64,000 nt of DNA. Source: Rodentibacter caecimuris. Its GTDB lineage: Bacteria > Pseudomonadota > Gammaproteobacteria > Enterobacterales > Pasteurellaceae. The stretch lies in the NCBI RefSeq assembly GCF_024622045.1, contig NZ_JANKBP010000011.1; one strand, given 5' to 3'. How positions within the stretch are numbered: the first letter of the stretch is position 1; the number at the start of each line of letters is the position of its first letter. Under the pieces are notes generated by a model, which saw nothing but the letters and a program-made list of their open reading frames with translations, made no database searches and had not been told where the DNA came from. Both the position numbers and the translations under genes were made by a program. This document shows, one piece after another, positions 1 through 8,381 of the stretch.

Positions 1-128
1 GCTTGTAGGCTTGTAGGCTTGTAGGCTTGTAGGCTTGTAGGCTTGTAGGCTTGTAGGCTTGTAGGCTTGTAGGCTTGTAGGCTTGTAGGCTTGTAGGCTT
101 GTAGGCTTGTAGGCTTGTAGGCTTGTAG
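1..128. repeat. Octanucleotide tandem repeat (GCTTGTAG), 16 copies to window edge
   Basis: There are sixteen perfect copies of GCTTGTAG (CTACAAGC on the minus strand), running off the left edge, so the true number is unknown. The tract lies just inside a minus-strand ATG at 134-132. Eight is not a multiple of three, so gain or loss of a unit changes the downstream frame. The position matches the pentanucleotide tract of the inner element. Confidence 0.97.
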
Positions 129-134
129 GGACAT
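1..134 (-). CDS. Repeat-encoded leader frame, outer element (partial)
   Basis: A minus-strand ATG at 134-132 follows AAGGA with a 7-base spacer, then enters the CTACAAGC repeats. It encodes Met-Ser and then an eight-residue period LQAYKPTS, open to the window edge. The ATG, the ribosome site and about 30 bases upstream (including TTGACA at 162-157) are nearly identical to those of the repeat leader of the inner element, although the repeat unit differs. It is probably either the start of a phase-variable gene or a leader coupled to one, lying left of the window. By analogy the gene would be a second type III mod, but this is not visible. Confidence 0.55.
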   Translation of the reverse strand, partial: MSLQAYKPTSLQAYKPTSLQAYKPTSLQAYKPTSLQAYKPTSLQ

Positions 135-171
135 TTTTTGTTCCTTATTGAGTTAATGTCAAGTTAAATAT

Positions 172-507
172 TTATTGTTTATTGGAAATTTCTTTGAAAG
201 AAATTGAGAAAGCATCTTTTAAGTTTTCAGGCATAGTGCGATAGTCAGCAATCAATTTTTCTTCTTGTGCCGAAATTTTACTTTCTTGTGTTGCTGCTTG
301 AAACATTGCTCCATTTCCTGTAAGCAACCAAGTTATACTGATTTCAAGCCCATTATGAATTTTCACTAAGGCATCTACATTCGGATCACGCCCTTCATTT
401 AAGTAATTCATAGCAGAACGATACGAAATACCAGTAACATTAGAAAACTCTGTAACGCTCATATTTTTAGCATCTAAAACCTGTTTTAAACGTTCTGATA
501 TGCACAT
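172..507 (-). CDS. XRE-family HTH repressor, outer element copy
   Basis: A 111-residue protein with an N-terminal Cro/CI-type helix-turn-helix (about residues 5-60; the SVTEFSNVTGISYRSAMNYL stretch is the DNA-reading part) and a short acidic C-terminal tail. I count only five differences from the copy at 8382-8717. It is divergent from the transposase gene at 614 across a 106-bp region holding a palindrome. It lies 37 bases upstream of the repeat leader on the same strand, so one transcript could carry repressor, repeat leader and whatever follows. The likely role is repression of its own and the transposase promoter; this is inferred from arrangement. Confidence 0.85.
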   Translation of the reverse strand: MCISERLKQVLDAKNMSVTEFSNVTGISYRSAMNYLNEGRDPNVDALVKIHNGLEISITWLLTGNGAMFQAATQESKISAQEEKLIADYRTMPENLKDAFSISFKEISNKQ

Positions 508-613
508 TGTTTCACATTCCTATTGAAAAAAGTGAACGATTATGATACATTATACACAATCAATATGAATAATGTTTCATATTTTAGTTTAATCAAGGTG
601 TGATCTCAATACT
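508..613. promoter_or_regulatory. Divergent repressor/transposase control region (outer)
   Basis: The region contains the inverted repeat AATATGAA-N6-TTCATATT at 562-583, a candidate operator, and AT-rich promoter-like stretches (TATGATACAT near 541-550, TATACA near 552-557). It is nearly identical to 8718-8823, although the transposases downstream have diverged considerably. This suggests that operator and repressor are kept matched. Confidence 0.55.
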
Positions 614-1590
614 ATGGCACAACATTTTCTCCTCTCCAGCAAGGCTCGTACAATTTCTTCTCGTGAAGTGGCTCAACTTTCCGATGAAGAAGCCTTTAGC
701 TTGCTTTGCGAATTGCGTTGGGGAAGTAAAGAAGTGGTTGTTTGTCCGAAATGTGGTGTACAGCACAAGGCTTATTGGATTGGAACGCGTAAACAATGGA
801 GATGTAAACATTGTCATCATACTTTTAGTGTGACATCTGGAACTATCTTTGCAAATCGCAAATTGTCATTTCAAATCTATCTCTATGCCATTGTCGAATG
901 GATAAATGCCGTAAAAGGTATTTCTTCACTTCAACTTGCAAGAAATACGGGAATTAATCCGAGAACGGCATTTGTACTTTCTCATAAATTCCGTAAAGCG
1001 CTATTGGAAAGCCGTGATATGAAACCACTTTCAGGCATAGTCGATATGGACGGTACTTATGTGCATTCTGCGCCACGCAAAGCGAATAAGAAATCTGACC
1101 GCATTGACTATCGTTTAAAGGAAAATCAAAATCCTAATAAACGTTGTGTGATGGTTGCTCGTGAACATTACTCACGAGAAGAAAAAACATCAAATGTGTT
1201 GCATTGTGGTGCAAAACGTTCGCACGTTTTCGTGGCTCATACTGAATCGCAATCGGTCGTAAAAAGTTTTGCTGACAAATTCATTAAGCCTAATACACGA
1301 ATCAATACCGATGAAAGCACGGCTTACGATGTTCTATTACCTTACTATGACTTGAGAACAGTAAATCATAAGGAAGAATATCGCAGTGATTTCGGTGTGA
1401 CAAATAATCAGGCGGAAAGTTTATTCAGTCGCTTTAAACGTATGTATTACGGACAAATCCATAAAATCAGCAATGAATACTTACTAAACTATGCGAATGA
1501 AATTGCATATCGTGAGGATAATAGACGTGCCTCAAACAAAGCACAGTTCATTGATGTCTTGAGTCGGTGTTTGAAAACGACCAACGATAA

Positions 1591-1598
1591 CAATGAAT
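1591..1598. repeat. Target-site duplication, left copy
   Basis: CAATGAAT directly abuts the left inverted repeat. An identical 8-mer abuts the right one at 11883-11890. Confidence 0.92.
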
Positions 1599-1627
1599 CG
1601 GTATTATGTAGCAGTTGCACAAAGTCC
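1599..1627 (+). repeat. Left terminal inverted repeat of inner element
   Basis: It begins CGGTATTATGTAGC and is identical over 26 bases to the complement of 11854-11882; it then has T where the right end has A, then CC. The same end sequence recurs at 14154-14182 and, decayed, at 42464-42554. Confidence 0.93.
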
Positions 1628-1655
1628 TAATATTGACTAAATCGCAAACTATGTG

Positions 1656-1687
1656 AATGCCTTTCGGAAATGAAAGGCATTGCTTTT
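1656..1687. terminator. Hairpin at left end of inner element
   Basis: AATGCCTTTC (1656-1665) pairs with GAAAGGCATT (1672-1681) around a six-base loop, with a short T-rich tail (GCTTTT). It could stop transcripts entering from the interrupted transposase gene, or leaving the minus-strand transposase gene at 1811. Confidence 0.5.
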
Positions 1688-1810
1688 GGTGAAAATTCTA
1701 CCGAAAATCCCTTAAATTATCATGCCATTTTTGTCTTTTTCTGTGAATAAGGCGAGTCAAATCAACCTAACCTTATAGAAGTTAAGCTGGTTTTTGGCAT
1801 TTTATATCAT

Positions 1811-2935
1811 TTAATACGTTGTGAGTGCCATCATCTCCTTGAGATGTTTAAAATAGGTTTGAGAAACCTCTTGAGAACTAAATGCCGCCATACCAATTAG
1901 CTCTTGTGTGCGATGATTGCCTTGCCAATAGCCTACCCATTCTTTTAACGGCAGTACATATAAACAACGTTTTAGCATATCGTGGAATAACTCGCCGTTC
2001 GATTTACGGCGATTATCAGACAGATAAGCGGCTTGATTGGCATAGTGTAAGGCGTATTTATTATTGCACTTGTGATGTATGCCTCGATGTAAATCACGGA
2101 ATCGGGCGTTAAAGGATTCAGCGAGATTATTATTGATACCATATTTACTGTAACATTCTTGATGATTGACCGCCCATCTTGTGTAATGAAAATCTAATCC
2201 GTGATAGGCGGGATTTTCATCACAGAAAATATCACTCCCTTGTTTCACAAATCGGTGGTTGAGTGCCAATACCGTGTCTGCACTTTCGTTGTAATCCATT
2301 GCCACAATGGTTCGGTTGGAACCCCACAGAGTTTCATTATAAGAAGCTCGTTGATTTAAGCTAATAATGCAACGTTTGGTAAGGCGGAATTTGGGGAATT
2401 TTCGCTTTCGTTTATCGGCTTTTTGTTGCTGTGTATAGGTGTTTTTACGAAAATTTGTTTTTCTCAAGGTGTAATTAATCCAAGCGCCATCTTCGTGAAT
2501 TTCGCCTTGTAGCGGTGTGAAATCACGCGTTTTAAACAACGCTTCACGGAGCTTATGGCAAAGGACAAAAGCAGTTTTGTAGTTGATATTCAAATGGCGA
2601 CTCAGTGTTATCGCTGAAATCCCTTTCACACTGTTGATAAAAAGGGCAATAGCAGCCAATAAATCTACTAAAGGCAATTTATGAAAGGCAAATACTGTAT
2701 TAGTGGTAAGATAGAAATATCGTTGGCAATATTTGCATAACCAACGTTGGCGAGAAGGTAGAAAATAAGCGTGGTGGCGAGTATGGCAATGGGGACAACA
2801 GACATCATTAAGGCTATCGGGATTACCCCAGCGGTAGCCTTTTAACAAACGAAAAGCCTCTGTGTCAGACAAACGGAAAATGTGTTTCAAGGAGAGAGTG
2901 CGAGAGGCAGACGAGAGTAAATAATGCTGGGGCAT
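1811..2935 (-). CDS. Second ISXO2/IS1595-type transposase of inner element
   Basis: A 374-residue transposase with the same plan as the other two: start MPQHYLLSSASRTLSL, zinc ribbon CCPHC and CKYC (about residues 45-75), DDE motifs in HEDGAWINY, FCDENPAYH and NNLAESFNARFR, and the conserved KEWVGYWQGNH near the end, followed by about 30 extra residues. An upstream GTG at 2950 is in frame, but it lies inside a hairpin and the family start fits the ATG at 2935. It sits just inside the left end, facing outward, and appears intact. Whether this or the enzyme at 8824 moves the element cannot be told from sequence. Confidence 0.88.
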   Translation of the reverse strand: MPQHYLLSSASRTLSLKHIFRLSDTEAFRLLKGYRWGNPDSLNDVCCPHCHTRHHAYFLPSRQRWLCKYCQRYFYLTTNTVFAFHKLPLVDLLAAIALFINSVKGISAITLSRHLNINYKTAFVLCHKLREALFKTRDFTPLQGEIHEDGAWINYTLRKTNFRKNTYTQQQKADKRKRKFPKFRLTKRCIISLNQRASYNETLWGSNRTIVAMDYNESADTVLALNHRFVKQGSDIFCDENPAYHGLDFHYTRWAVNHQECYSKYGINNNLAESFNARFRDLHRGIHHKCNNKYALHYANQAAYLSDNRRKSNGELFHDMLKRCLYVLPLKEWVGYWQGNHRTQELIGMAAFSSQEVSQTYFKHLKEMMALTTY

Positions 2936-2942
2936 AAAAAAT

Positions 2943-2970
2943 CCTTTCACGGGCGATAAACCGTGAAAGG
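2943..2970 (-). promoter_or_regulatory. SD-sequestering hairpin before transposase
   Basis: On the minus strand CCTTTCACGG (2970-2961) pairs perfectly with CCGTGAAAGG (2952-2943), with an eight-base loop, and is followed by ATTTTTT and the ATG at 2935. The purine-rich ribosome site AAAGGA is part of the stem. The structure resembles an intrinsic terminator set directly before the start codon. It would block expression by read-through transcription from outside, a strategy known for several insertion sequences. Confidence 0.7.
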
Positions 2971-3035
2971 CGTTTAAAGGGAACTATGCCCAGATGGATG
3001 TATTGTACGTTTTTTAGGCTTTTGTCAAGTAAAAC

Positions 3036-3406
3036 TTACATTGAGCGATAGGTTCTATTTTCTAATTCAGTTAGGATAAAATCCTTTCGTTTTTCAAATG
3101 CCTTTCTTTTTTGTTTTGATAAGAGTGAGGTTTGATAAACAGTTGCTTTCATATTGAGCAAATACTGTTTTTCTTTTTCGTTTCTTAAGCTTTCAATTCT
3201 TCCGATAATATCAGAAAAGCCCCACAAAATGCCAAACGAGTAGAAAATAGACCAGACAATAGTTGCCAACCTAATGGTAGATAAAGAGAGCTTGTGACAA
3301 AGATAACATTTGACATGAAGAAGTAAGACATCCTGAAATGGATAGTTTTTTCTACCAAATAGCTTGAGGCTAAAACAGATAAGGTTAAAAGGAGAAAGTC
3401 TGACAT
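3036..3406 (-). pseudogene. Small membrane protein, apparently frameshifted
   Basis: Two overlapping minus-strand frames (3406-3185 and 3269-3036) look like halves of one protein. The first begins MSDFLLLTLSVLASSYLVEK and has two hydrophobic stretches. The second carries a third (SIFYSFGILWGFSDII) and then a charged tail of about 45 residues. A change of frame between about 3290 and 3265 would give one protein of roughly 120 residues with three membrane segments. No obvious slippery heptamer is visible, so a mutation is more likely than programmed shifting. The function is unknown; it lies between transposase and R-M genes as passenger DNA. Confidence 0.4.
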
Positions 3407-3884
3407 TGCTTTGAAATCAAAAAAGTTAATATATTGATCATTATCGTTTAATTTGGGTGTTAATTACAACAGCAGTAGTTTGGTTCTAGTCACTTTTTTA
3501 GAGATATTGTGTCGCTTTTAACTGAAAACGAGAAGGGTAAAAGTAAGCTTTGTAAGTAATTTTACAAATCAGACATTCAACGGTATAGAAACAATGAGAA
3601 TTTCCTCAACAAATATTTTTCAAAAAGATGGGAGTTTCAGCATAGATAAATCACGGATCTCAGAAAAAGGGAAATTGCGATATGCAAAGAGTAAAAGTGG
3701 AGATGTTTTTTGCTTCTTTTTCATTTATTCGTTCTATATATAATTAACCTCTGGATTATTGCTTTACGCCGAATAAGTCCAGTTTCTCTTGTTAAATTAG
3801 TTGAACAAATTAAATATAAAAAAACAAACGAGAAGATTTGCTCAAAAATAGAAACATTGTAGAATAAATTTTGAACAATTTGTA
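3407..3884. other. AT-rich intergenic stretch, no confident gene
   Basis: No convincing gene is present. A 49-codon plus-strand frame at 3594-3743 starts MRISSTNIFQKDGSF but lacks a clear ribosome site. A 61-codon minus-strand frame at 3721-3906 overlaps it and the res terminator. Neither is recognised. The stretch may be a remnant of former cargo. Confidence 0.4.
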
Positions 3885-3912
3885 AGAAAAAATAGCGAGC
3901 TGGCACTCGCTA
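3885..3912 (-). terminator. Intrinsic terminator of mod-res operon
   Basis: On the minus strand AGCGAG (3911-3906) pairs with CTCGCT (3899-3894) around a six-base loop and is followed by ATTTTTT. It lies 7 bases beyond the res stop codon. Confidence 0.8.
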
Positions 3913-3918
3913 AGGCTT

Positions 3919-6534
3919 CTAAAGATAAGATATTGTTTCAATTAGTTCATCTAGTGATCTAGCTCCTTCCATAGGTTTAGTGATAAACACCATAAAGTAT
4001 CTAAATTTATGAGGTAAACCAAGTTGGTTTGCAAGAGACTCCCACTTTTTTCCTAACTCTAATTTATTTTTAGATTCATGATTGGCTAATTGCTCTCCTT
4101 TTACTTCAACTAAGATCAAGGTGTTTTTCTTAGTTAAAATCAGGAAATCAGGATAATGATTAATAAATCCATTTATTTTAAAACTATATGCTTTTCTTTT
4201 ATCATCAATCCGATGCCACCAAACGATATTATCTAAACTAATAACACGAGAAATTACATTGAATTCATAATTATTCATACCCGACTCTCTCTCATATAAG
4301 CTACGACTTAATGAATCAGCAAAGTTTTGTGGTGTAATTTCTATTGGGAGTTGATATTCGGCTTTAATTTGAAAACGTTCCTGATCAACCCATTTTAAAA
4401 ATTCTTCTTTAGAGAAATCTTCTTGTAATTGTCTAATTTTCTTTTTGATCTTATCAAAAAATGGTGAAGGTTTAATTAAACAGCTTTCCATATCAGTAAG
4501 GCTCATTTGTTCAATGATTTTTCTAAAGTAAACTCGAATTTCAGAATCTGCAATAGGAAAAAAGGCATTCTTTCCAGCAAAAGTTAGTAAACTAGTTACA
4601 AGATTTTCTTTTTTTTGTTCTAACGAATAATTTCTAAATAATTTTAACAACTGTTCGGATTTTTCTTTGTTTAACGGTGAGAATTTAGCATTCTGTTCAT
4701 TTTCAACATCAATACTATATAATTCTGGATCTAAATCTGAAAAAGAAATATTTGTATCACACTTATTTAACTCAAAATGTGTTAGTAGGTTATTTTTATC
4801 AAATACGACTTCATCCTGAAAAAGTCCTGAAATTATTTCAAAAAACTGTGGTATATATATTTTTCTAACTGTTTCAATAAATTCTTGATTAATCTTCGCA
4901 ATGTTCATATTTTCACTTAATTCTTTAGGAATGGAGGAGCGACTATTTTCTATCTCCAAATTAAAGTTCGTACTTTGTGTTATGACTTCTTTTGTAAAAT
5001 CACTAGATGTAGTACCAAGATTAATTTTGTTAATATTTTGATTTTTTAATCTATTTTTATTAAAATCAAACTCTTCCTTTTCTGTTATATCTTCTTTAAA
5101 ATCTGAATCTAGCTGCAATTCAAGAGGCTTATTATCTGAAACTGGCTTTATAGATTCTTCATTCTTGATTATAGTGGAATTAATTGCACGATAGTCCTTT
5201 GGACTAAAACCTGCCAAAGTTAAACCTTCTACAATATTACCTAATACTGTTCTAAATTGAGCTGAAGCAGTGAATATATAGCTCATATTAAGCAATGGAT
5301 TACTAAATAGTTTCGCATTTGGCTGGCGTAAAATACGCCCTACAATTTGAGTCACATCAATTTCAGAGTGTTTATTTGCTAGGTTAGCTAGAATATATGC
5401 AAACGAGCAATCCCAACCTTCTTTTAAAGCATTTACCGTAATTATAAAACGAACAGGACAATCAGAAGAAAATAGATTCATATTTTTTAATTCATCTATT
5501 TCTGCTGTTTTAATCTTAATTTGTTCTGCTGGAATTTGTAATTCTTCTACTAAGGTTTGTTTTACTTTTTCAAAAGTCGTATTATCTCCTTTAGTTTTAG
5601 CTTCTGCTTGAAATAATACAATAGGTCGAACATAAGGTTCGCCATTTTCAAAGGCTTGTTTGGCTACTTTCTCCAAATAATGTTGGAAAGTAACTGCGGA
5701 AATCAACACATCTTCTTTGTTTGCCTGATTAGAAGCATTAACAGGCAACTTAACCATATTTTCTTTCTTTAAAGAAAGTGAACTTACATAAGAAATAATA
5801 TTACTATTCTTTCTTGGTGTTGCAGTCAAATCTAAAATAAATTTCGCATTCAGATTACTCAGCATTTCTAATGATAAATCAGATGTTGCATTATGGCTTT
5901 CATCAACAATCACTACAGGCTCAAGACTACGAATCACGTTAATTAGCGAAGTATCATCACTCTCTGGTAGCGCTGTTGTTTTAGTATCAAAAGAAGCTAA
6001 ATAACCATTTTCACGATAAATCAAACGCCCTTCTTTATTTCTTGTTCTAAATGCGTCAAAAGTCATTATCACAATAGAAATACCGCTTTTTACCGTGTCA
6101 GCGTCAAATCCTCGCCCAAGCAGGACATCATCTTTTTCATACACATTGACTCGTCCATTGAATAATACATTCAATTTTTGGCGATAAGGATGTTCGGGAT
6201 TTTGTAAATTTGTTAATGTTTGTTCTAAAATTGCAGTGGAAGGTACAAGCCAAACAGTAAAACGAGGTTTTCTTTCTCCGTGATATTCCACTGCATCATA
6301 AATAGAACGTAAAGCATTGACCGCAATGAAGGTTTTTCCTCCAGCCGTAGGCACTTTCACGCAAACGTGCGGTGTATTTGAAATTTTTTCTATATAATTT
6401 TGGTTAGACACACCTTTTTTTACCCAATAACTAGCAAAGGATTGATTTAACTTCTTACTGCCATATTTATTTAATTCTTCCAGATAATCATTAAGATCGA
6501 GGATTACTTTTTCTTGATAACTATTTAATTCCAT
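3919..6534 (-). CDS. res: Type III restriction enzyme Res subunit
   Basis: An 871-residue helicase-nuclease. Superfamily 2 motifs are visible: Walker A PTAGGKTF (about residue 62), motif II DESH in VIVDESHNATSD (about 215), motif III LTATPRK (about 237) and motif VI QIVGRILRQ (about 398). Near the C-terminus PDFLILTKKNTLILVEVKGE is the PD-(D/E)xK nuclease site. Length and domain order are those of a complete EcoP1I/EcoP15I-type Res. It needs Mod for sequence recognition and cuts DNA after ATP-driven communication between two head-to-head sites. It starts 10 bases after the mod stop, with AAGGAAAG ahead of the ATG, so the two genes form one operon. Base composition is markedly AT-rich compared with the core genes. 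Confidence 0.95.
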   Translation of the reverse strand: MELNSYQEKVILDLNDYLEELNKYGSKKLNQSFASYWVKKGVSNQNYIEKISNTPHVCVKVPTAGGKTFIAVNALRSIYDAVEYHGERKPRFTVWLVPSTAILEQTLTNLQNPEHPYRQKLNVLFNGRVNVYEKDDVLLGRGFDADTVKSGISIVIMTFDAFRTRNKEGRLIYRENGYLASFDTKTTALPESDDTSLINVIRSLEPVVIVDESHNATSDLSLEMLSNLNAKFILDLTATPRKNSNIISYVSSLSLKKENMVKLPVNASNQANKEDVLISAVTFQHYLEKVAKQAFENGEPYVRPIVLFQAEAKTKGDNTTFEKVKQTLVEELQIPAEQIKIKTAEIDELKNMNLFSSDCPVRFIITVNALKEGWDCSFAYILANLANKHSEIDVTQIVGRILRQPNAKLFSNPLLNMSYIFTASAQFRTVLGNIVEGLTLAGFSPKDYRAINSTIIKNEESIKPVSDNKPLELQLDSDFKEDITEKEEFDFNKNRLKNQNINKINLGTTSSDFTKEVITQSTNFNLEIENSRSSIPKELSENMNIAKINQEFIETVRKIYIPQFFEIISGLFQDEVVFDKNNLLTHFELNKCDTNISFSDLDPELYSIDVENEQNAKFSPLNKEKSEQLLKLFRNYSLEQKKENLVTSLLTFAGKNAFFPIADSEIRVYFRKIIEQMSLTDMESCLIKPSPFFDKIKKKIRQLQEDFSKEEFLKWVDQERFQIKAEYQLPIEITPQNFADSLSRSLYERESGMNNYEFNVISRVISLDNIVWWHRIDDKRKAYSFKINGFINHYPDFLILTKKNTLILVEVKGEQLANHESKNKLELGKKWESLANQLGLPHKFRYFMVFITKPMEGARSLDELIETISYL

Positions 6535-6544
6535 TCTTCTTTCC

Positions 6545-8164
6545 TTATAACTTGCTAATATCTCTTGGTATGCGTTTGAATCTAATCTTAAATTGTGCTA
6601 ACTGTTCATCACTTAATGTACATTTATCAGCATAAATAATATAATCTTGTGGTTTTTCAGAAAGGAAATCAGCGTTTAAATAGCGTAAAAATTCTAAACT
6701 TAACGTGGTGATTTGATCAGACTCATAATAAAAAACATAAGCGGTATAGTAATTTTTCCCTAAAAAATAACCGCTTATTTCTTGATTAAATACAGTCTCT
6801 AGTTTCTCACTATGTGCAATATACTCACGAATACTGTGTAAATCAGCTTGATTGTTTAAATTACCATCTGAATCAAATAAGGTTTCACCAATGGTATAAA
6901 AACTAAACCCACCTCCTGTACCTTTTTGAGTTTCAGCTTTTGAACCGTAGCCATTGATAACGCGGCGGATTCGTTCAGCAGTAATACTTTCAGCATAATC
7001 CATCATTTCAATGCCAATAAACTGGCGGCTACCTCCATCTCTGGTGTTAAGATTTAAAACAGCGTGGGCAGTTGTGGCACTACCAATAAAGCTATCCAAG
7101 ATTAAAGATTTTTTTGATGTTGCAATAGTTAAAATATGTTCAAGAACTGAAACAGGCTTTGGTGTATCAAAAACTTTTTTATTAAAAATCTCTTTTAATT
7201 CTCTAGATGCTTTCTTATTCCCATCAATCTTTTCACCATCCAATTCGGTCCATAGATTAGAGGGTCTCTTTTTTCGACCTTCCAAATAGTATTTGTAATA
7301 AACTTTCCATTCACTATTATCATTTTTAAAGTAAATTTCATTGTTTTCTAACATTTTCTGGTAAGTATCTTCACCAACTCTCCAACGACTTTCATATCCA
7401 GTTGGTCCTATTGGATAAATTGGCGTGTTATCAGGAGACATAATAGGATAATACATTGAAGGTCTATCTTCTCTTCGATCCTCTGCCCCAGTCCGTCTTA
7501 ATTGTAGAATGGAAAATTTACCATTCTCATCTTCTAAGTTATATCTTTTCTCATCATCTTCGGATAATTCAATACCATTTATCAGAAAACTGTTTGTTTT
7601 TGCATAAACCAAAATTGAATCAAAAGCATTTCCTAATTTATTGGTATCTTGAACTGTTGTTCCTGTTGCTCTAGTTATATTTCCTACAAAATTTCCATAT
7701 CCAAAAATTTCATCGCAAATTAATCTTAAATGAGCAATTTCTATATCGTCAATGCTAATAAAAATAACCCCATCATCAGCTAACAAACGATGTAATAATT
7801 TCAATCTAGGATACATCATACAAAGCCATTTATCGTGACGAGATAGATCTTCACCTTCTTTACCTACTATTTCACCTAACCATTTTTTGATACGAGGATC
7901 ATTTACATTATCGTTATATACCCATTTTTCATTACCTGTGTTATATGGAGGATCAATATAAATACAATTAATTTTACCTTCGTATTTAGGCAAAAGACTT
8001 TTTAAAGCTAATAAGTTATCCCCCTGAATCAACATATTATTTTGACTATTTTCAGGTTTTCCATTATCGGCTTTAAAATCGTATTCTTTTTTTAGAAGAT
8101 GAAAAGGAATATCGTGATGATGATTTTTGACTTTATCTTTTCCAATCCAAGTTAACTGCGGCAT
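6545..8164 (-). CDS. mod: Type III DNA methyltransferase Mod subunit
   Basis: A 539-residue N6-adenine methyltransferase of the beta class. Catalytic motif IV DPPYNTG is at about residue 71, ahead of the AdoMet motif DSFIGSATTAHAV at about 355; the variable middle (about 160-330) is the expected target-recognition domain. Start MPQLTWIGKDKVKNHH is typical for type III Mod proteins. The ATG at 8164 has GGAGG four bases upstream and is overlapped by the end of the repeat-encoded leader frame (stop 8154-8152). In the mod frame a TAG at 8230-8228 closes the path to the repeats, so fusion to the repeat peptide is impossible. Modification specificity cannot be read from sequence. A switching mod would change methylation genome-wide, as in known phasevarions. 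Confidence 0.94.
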   Translation of the reverse strand: MPQLTWIGKDKVKNHHHDIPFHLLKKEYDFKADNGKPENSQNNMLIQGDNLLALKSLLPKYEGKINCIYIDPPYNTGNEKWVYNDNVNDPRIKKWLGEIVGKEGEDLSRHDKWLCMMYPRLKLLHRLLADDGVIFISIDDIEIAHLRLICDEIFGYGNFVGNITRATGTTVQDTNKLGNAFDSILVYAKTNSFLINGIELSEDDEKRYNLEDENGKFSILQLRRTGAEDRREDRPSMYYPIMSPDNTPIYPIGPTGYESRWRVGEDTYQKMLENNEIYFKNDNSEWKVYYKYYLEGRKKRPSNLWTELDGEKIDGNKKASRELKEIFNKKVFDTPKPVSVLEHILTIATSKKSLILDSFIGSATTAHAVLNLNTRDGGSRQFIGIEMMDYAESITAERIRRVINGYGSKAETQKGTGGGFSFYTIGETLFDSDGNLNNQADLHSIREYIAHSEKLETVFNQEISGYFLGKNYYTAYVFYYESDQITTLSLEFLRYLNADFLSEKPQDYIIYADKCTLSDEQLAQFKIRFKRIPRDISKL

Positions 8165-8346
8165 ACAGCCTCCTTGAATTTTTTGGATAAAAAAGATGAG
8201 AATATATTGACAAAAGTTAAAGTTGGGCTAACGTTGCGTTGCGTTGCGTTGCGTTGCGTTGCGTTGCGTTGCGTTGCGTTGCGTTGCGTTGCGTTGCGTT
8301 GCGTTGCGTTGCGTTGCGTTGCGTTGCGTTGCGTTGCGTTGTTCAT
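8152..8346 (-). CDS. Repeat-encoded leader peptide overlapping mod start
   Basis: A 64-codon frame. ATG at 8346 is preceded by AAGGA at a 7-base spacing. It encodes Met-Asn, then the five-residue period NATQR produced by AACGC units, then 27 residues (NVSPTLTFVNIF...), and ends with TAA at 8154-8152, ten bases past the first base of the mod ATG. With 21 units the ribosome leaves exactly over the mod start. Loss of one unit makes it stop at TAG 8230-8228; gain of one, at TAA 8219-8217, both more than 50 bases upstream. The strong ribosome site argues for real translation. The peptide itself probably has no function beyond coupling. This is interpretation, although the frames are read directly. 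Confidence 0.65.
   Translation of the reverse strand: MNNATQRNATQRNATQRNATQRNATQRNATQRNATQRNVSPTLTFVNIFSSFLSKKFKEAVCRS
8232..8341. repeat. Pentanucleotide tandem repeat (GCGTT), 21 perfect copies
   Basis: Full units run from 8236 to 8340, with a partial CGTT before and a G after. The unit is AACGC on the strand of mod. The tract is inside the leader frame between the repressor gene and mod. A perfect tract of this length is expected to slip readily during replication. Confidence 0.97.
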
Positions 8347-8381
8347 TTTTTGTTCCTTATTAAGTTAATGTCAAGTAATAT
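8347..8381 (-). promoter_or_regulatory. Conserved leader segment: TTGACA and ribosome site
   Basis: Between the repressor stop and the leader ATG, on the minus strand, lie a consensus -35 hexamer TTGACA (8374-8369) and the ribosome site AAGGA (8358-8354). The stretch is almost identical to 135-171 in the outer element. The best -10 at 17 bases would be AAAAAT (4 of 6), so a promoter here is only possible. The ribosome site is more convincing. Confidence 0.45.

Larger units (their letters stand above)
614..1630 (+). pseudogene. ISXO2/IS1595-type transposase, interrupted by inner element
   Basis: The frame gives a 338-residue product. It has an N-terminal zinc ribbon (CPKCG and CKHC, about residues 44-72) and an ISXO2-like DDE domain: Asp near residue 146 in DMDGTYVHS, Asp near 233 in NTDEST, Glu near 268 in NNQAESLFSRFK. 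The last genuine codon is at 1598; the remaining residues are read from the inverted repeat of the inserted element. The missing tail lies at 11891-11943. The catalytic residues survive, but the lost C-terminus (W-x-GYWQ) is conserved in both other transposases here, so activity is doubtful. Excision of the inner element would repair it. The start at 614 aligns with MAQHFLLSS-like starts of its relatives. Confidence 0.9.

Noticed and set aside
1..128. CRISPR array
   Set aside because: Perfect 8-base tandem units without spacers; it is a simple-sequence repeat. No cas genes in the window.
3594..3743. 49-codon plus-strand gene in the gap before res
   Set aside because: No ribosome site and no recognisable family; overlapped by another weak frame. 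Kept only as a note in the intergenic entry.
8165..8346. Classical phase-variable N-terminal fusion of the repeats to mod
   Set aside because: The mod frame contains TAG at 8230-8228 directly after the repeats, so no repeat number can create a fused protein. Translational coupling or a transcriptional effect is left.
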